Shown: piece after piece, positions 5,665 through 6,946 of the stretch
Layout of the letters: the number at the start of each line of letters is the position of its first letter
How positions within the stretch are numbered: position 1 is the stretch's first letter
Assembly (NCBI RefSeq): GCF_034432235.1
Contig: NZ_DAOUCJ010000090.1
Span: 1 to 6,946 of the forward strand
Length of the DNA stretch: 6,946 nucleotides
DNA from: Thermoflexus sp.
GTDB taxonomy: Bacteria; Chloroflexota; Anaerolineae; Thermoflexales; Thermoflexaceae
Direction of reading: 5' to 3'
The notes under the pieces: generated by a model
What the model was told of the DNA's origin: nothing
Database searches by the model: none
The model's input: only the letters and a program-made list of their open reading frames with translations
Position numbers and translations under genes: made by a program

Positions 5665-5666
5665 AT

Positions 5667-5681
5667 CCGCATTCGGTGCGG
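5667..5681 (+). repeat. Inverted repeat at the predicted transcription start
   Basis: CCGCA (5667-5671) and TGCGG (5677-5681) flank TTCGG, directly over the expected start site. It could be a regulator-binding site or a 5'-end RNA hairpin. It is short and may be chance in GC-rich DNA. Confidence 0.3.
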
Positions 5682-5728
5682 GTCGGGACCATTCACCCAT
5701 TGACGGATCCGGTGACATTGCGGTTTCG

Positions 5729-5745
5729 CATCGCCGGAGGCGATG
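5729..5745 (+). repeat. Perfect 7-bp inverted repeat in the sigma-factor leader
   Basis: CATCGCC (5729-5735) and GGCGATG (5739-5745) are perfect complements around GGA. There is no T-run after it, so it is not a terminator. The rest of the leader (5682-5836) shows no gene or recognised riboswitch. The role is unknown: RNA stabilisation or operator are both possible. Confidence 0.35.
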
Positions 5746-5836
5746 GAGCCCTTTCCCCGGATGGCCAGCCCATCGTTCTCGCTCCCGCCGAAGAGGATCC
5801 TCTCGGGCCCCATCGATTCGGTAAAAAAGGAGCGCG

Positions 5837-6946
5837 ATGGGAAATCCGACCGGCCTTTCCCCAACCTCTCTCGAGGCTTCAGAGGAGGCCATCGCGGCCC
5901 GGATGCTCCAGGGCGATCCAGAGGCCTTCGCCTGGCTCTACGAGCGGTATTTCCCCCGCCTCTATGATCTGGCCTGCCGCATGCTGGGGGATCCGGATGA
6001 GGCAATGGATGTGGCCCAGGAGACCTTCCTCAAGTTCCTGGAAGGCCGTCCTCGCCAGCCTCCCCGCCATTTCCGGGCTTACCTCTACACCATCGCCCGC
6101 CGGGAGATCTATGACGTTCTCCGAAGATCCCGCCGCCACGTTCGATGGGCCGAGGGGGAGCAGGAAGGCGCCGAGGAGGCAGAGCCTCGAGCGTCGGATG
6201 AAGGAGCGGAAGCGGAAGTTCTCCAGAGGGAGCGGATGACGTTCCTCCGGGAGGCCTTGCAAGCGCTCCCGGAGGAGGAAGCGATGCTCCTGGATCTGCA
6301 TCTCCGCCACGGACTGACCCCCGCGGAGCTGGCCGCGGTCTTCGGCCGCTCGACCGGGGCGATCCACACCCGCCTGAGCCGGGCCCGCGATCATCTCGAG
6401 GAGGCGATGGCCGCCTGGGTCCTCCTTCGCGTGGGCCGGCGGGCATGCCCCACCCTGACGGCGATCACGGGGGGACCGGAAGAACCGCCTCCGGCCCTCA
6501 CCCCGGACCTGCGCCGGGCTCTCCGACGGCATCTGGAGGGTTGCGCGGCGTGCCAGGAGACGCGCCGGCGGTATCTTTCCGCGGCGGAATGGCTGGGCGG
6601 GATGGCGATGATTCCCCCTTCCCCGGCGCGCGCCCGGCGGGCCCGGGAGCGCCTGAGCCAGGCGGCGCAGGCCCTAACAGCGGGAGGGGTCGCCGTGGGG
6701 GCGGCAGGCGCGGCCGGGTTGGGCGTCCTGAAGGGTCTGGGGATCGCGCTCCTGACGGGCGCGGTGATACTGGGCCTGGCCGCCGCCGCCCTCGGGCTCT
6801 GGATCACGGGGTCCGGATCCGCTGAAGTGCGCGTGGAGAACCGGAATTGCCCCCCGCTGGTGAGTCCCTCGCCCGCCGTCCGCCTGCTCCGGATCCTGCC
6901 CAACGTGGAGGTGCCCGTTCGGATCGAAACGGGCGCGACGGAGATC
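5837..6946 (+). CDS. ECF sigma factor fused to zinc-finger anti-sigma-type and membrane domains (partial, runs off the end)
   Basis: The frame is open for 370 codons to the window edge. The ATG at 5837 follows AAGGAG (5827-5832), and an in-frame TAA at 5822-5824 fixes it as the first possible start. Residues 17-100 are sigma region 2 (GDPEAFAWLYERYFPRLYDLACRML, then DEAMDVAQETFLKF and FRAYLYTIARREIYDVLRR). An acidic linker covers about 105-132. Residues 136-190 are region 4 (ALQALPEEEAMLLDLHLRHGLTPAELAAVFGRSTGAIHTRLSRAR). The added part begins with Cys204, then H232-x3-C236-x2-C239, the ligand set of zinc-binding anti-sigma (zf-HC2/ZAS) domains. A hydrophobic helix spans about 301-323, with an Ala/Gly-rich stretch (280-298) before it. 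Residues 326-370 (VRVENRNCPPLV onward) start another, probably external, domain. Sigma factor and its inhibitor-like anchor are thus in one chain, suggesting membrane tethering and release by conformational change or proteolysis. The mechanism is inference. The C-terminus is missing. Confidence 0.88.
   Translation, partial: MGNPTGLSPTSLEASEEAIAARMLQGDPEAFAWLYERYFPRLYDLACRMLGDPDEAMDVAQETFLKFLEGRPRQPPRHFRAYLYTIARREIYDVLRRSRRHVRWAEGEQEGAEEAEPRASDEGAEAEVLQRERMTFLREALQALPEEEAMLLDLHLRHGLTPAELAAVFGRSTGAIHTRLSRARDHLEEAMAAWVLLRVGRRACPTLTAITGGPEEPPPALTPDLRRALRRHLEGCAACQETRRRYLSAAEWLGGMAMIPPSPARARRARERLSQAAQALTAGGVAVGAAGAAGLGVLKGLGIALLTGAVILGLAAAALGLWITGSGSAEVRVENRNCPPLVSPSPAVRLLRILPNVEVPVRIETGATEI

Noticed and set aside
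5676..6239. 187-aa open frame over the sigma-factor start
   Set aside because: It is out of frame with the recognisable sigma regions 2 and 4, has no good ribosome binding site and no family resemblance.
1..6946. CRISPR arrays, insertion sequences, tRNA or rRNA genes
   Set aside because: No regularly spaced repeats, transposase-like frames, terminal inverted repeats, tRNA T-loop motifs or rRNA-like stretches were seen.

Overview
The window is GC-rich, densely coded DNA with every recognisable gene on the + strand, read from strong GGAGG-type ribosome binding sites. Several features point to a member of the Chloroflexota, probably a thermophilic lineage near Thermoflexus or Anaerolineae. These are an FMN riboswitch in front of RibXY-type transporter genes, a Uma2-family gene, a two-gene XdhC arrangement, and a sigma factor fused to a zinc-finger membrane anchor. 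This placement is inferred from gene content and not from any search.

Region 1 (1-2307) starts with the last 44 codons of a Uma2-family protein. It is followed by three closely spaced genes for maturation of molybdenum-cofactor enzymes: a 103-aa XdhC/CoxI N-terminal-domain protein, a 254-aa XdhC with a Rossmann domain, and a 338-aa molybdopterin-binding MoeA-like protein whose start overlaps the preceding stop by four bases (ATGA). The molybdenum hydroxylase they would serve is not in the window.

Region 2 (2308-3006) is a 699-base non-coding leader and the most information-dense part of the window. It holds a near-consensus promoter (TTGACA-17-TATCAT), a complete FMN riboswitch with an unusual UUCG-capped hairpin inserted in its P2 arm, and three successive intrinsic terminators. 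A structured stretch of unknown role lies between terminators 2 and 3, and a small hairpin could cover the ribosome binding site of the next gene.

Region 3 (3007-5627) is a complete ABC importer: permease (RibX-like), lipoprotein substrate-binding protein of the NMT1/ThiY type (RibY-like) and ATPase. The families alone would allow nitrate, sulfonate, thiamine-precursor or riboflavin transport. The FMN riboswitch makes riboflavin or another flavin precursor the best call: when FMN is plentiful, the leader should terminate and the importer should be switched off.

Region 4 (5628-6946) has its own promoter (TTGCAC-17-TATGAT), an untranslated leader of about 165 bases with two small inverted repeats, and an open reading frame that runs off the window end. 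The frame encodes an ECF sigma factor joined in one polypeptide to a C/H-x3-C-x2-C zinc-binding anti-sigma-type motif, a hydrophobic membrane segment and the start of a further domain. It looks like a membrane-tethered, self-regulated sigma factor.
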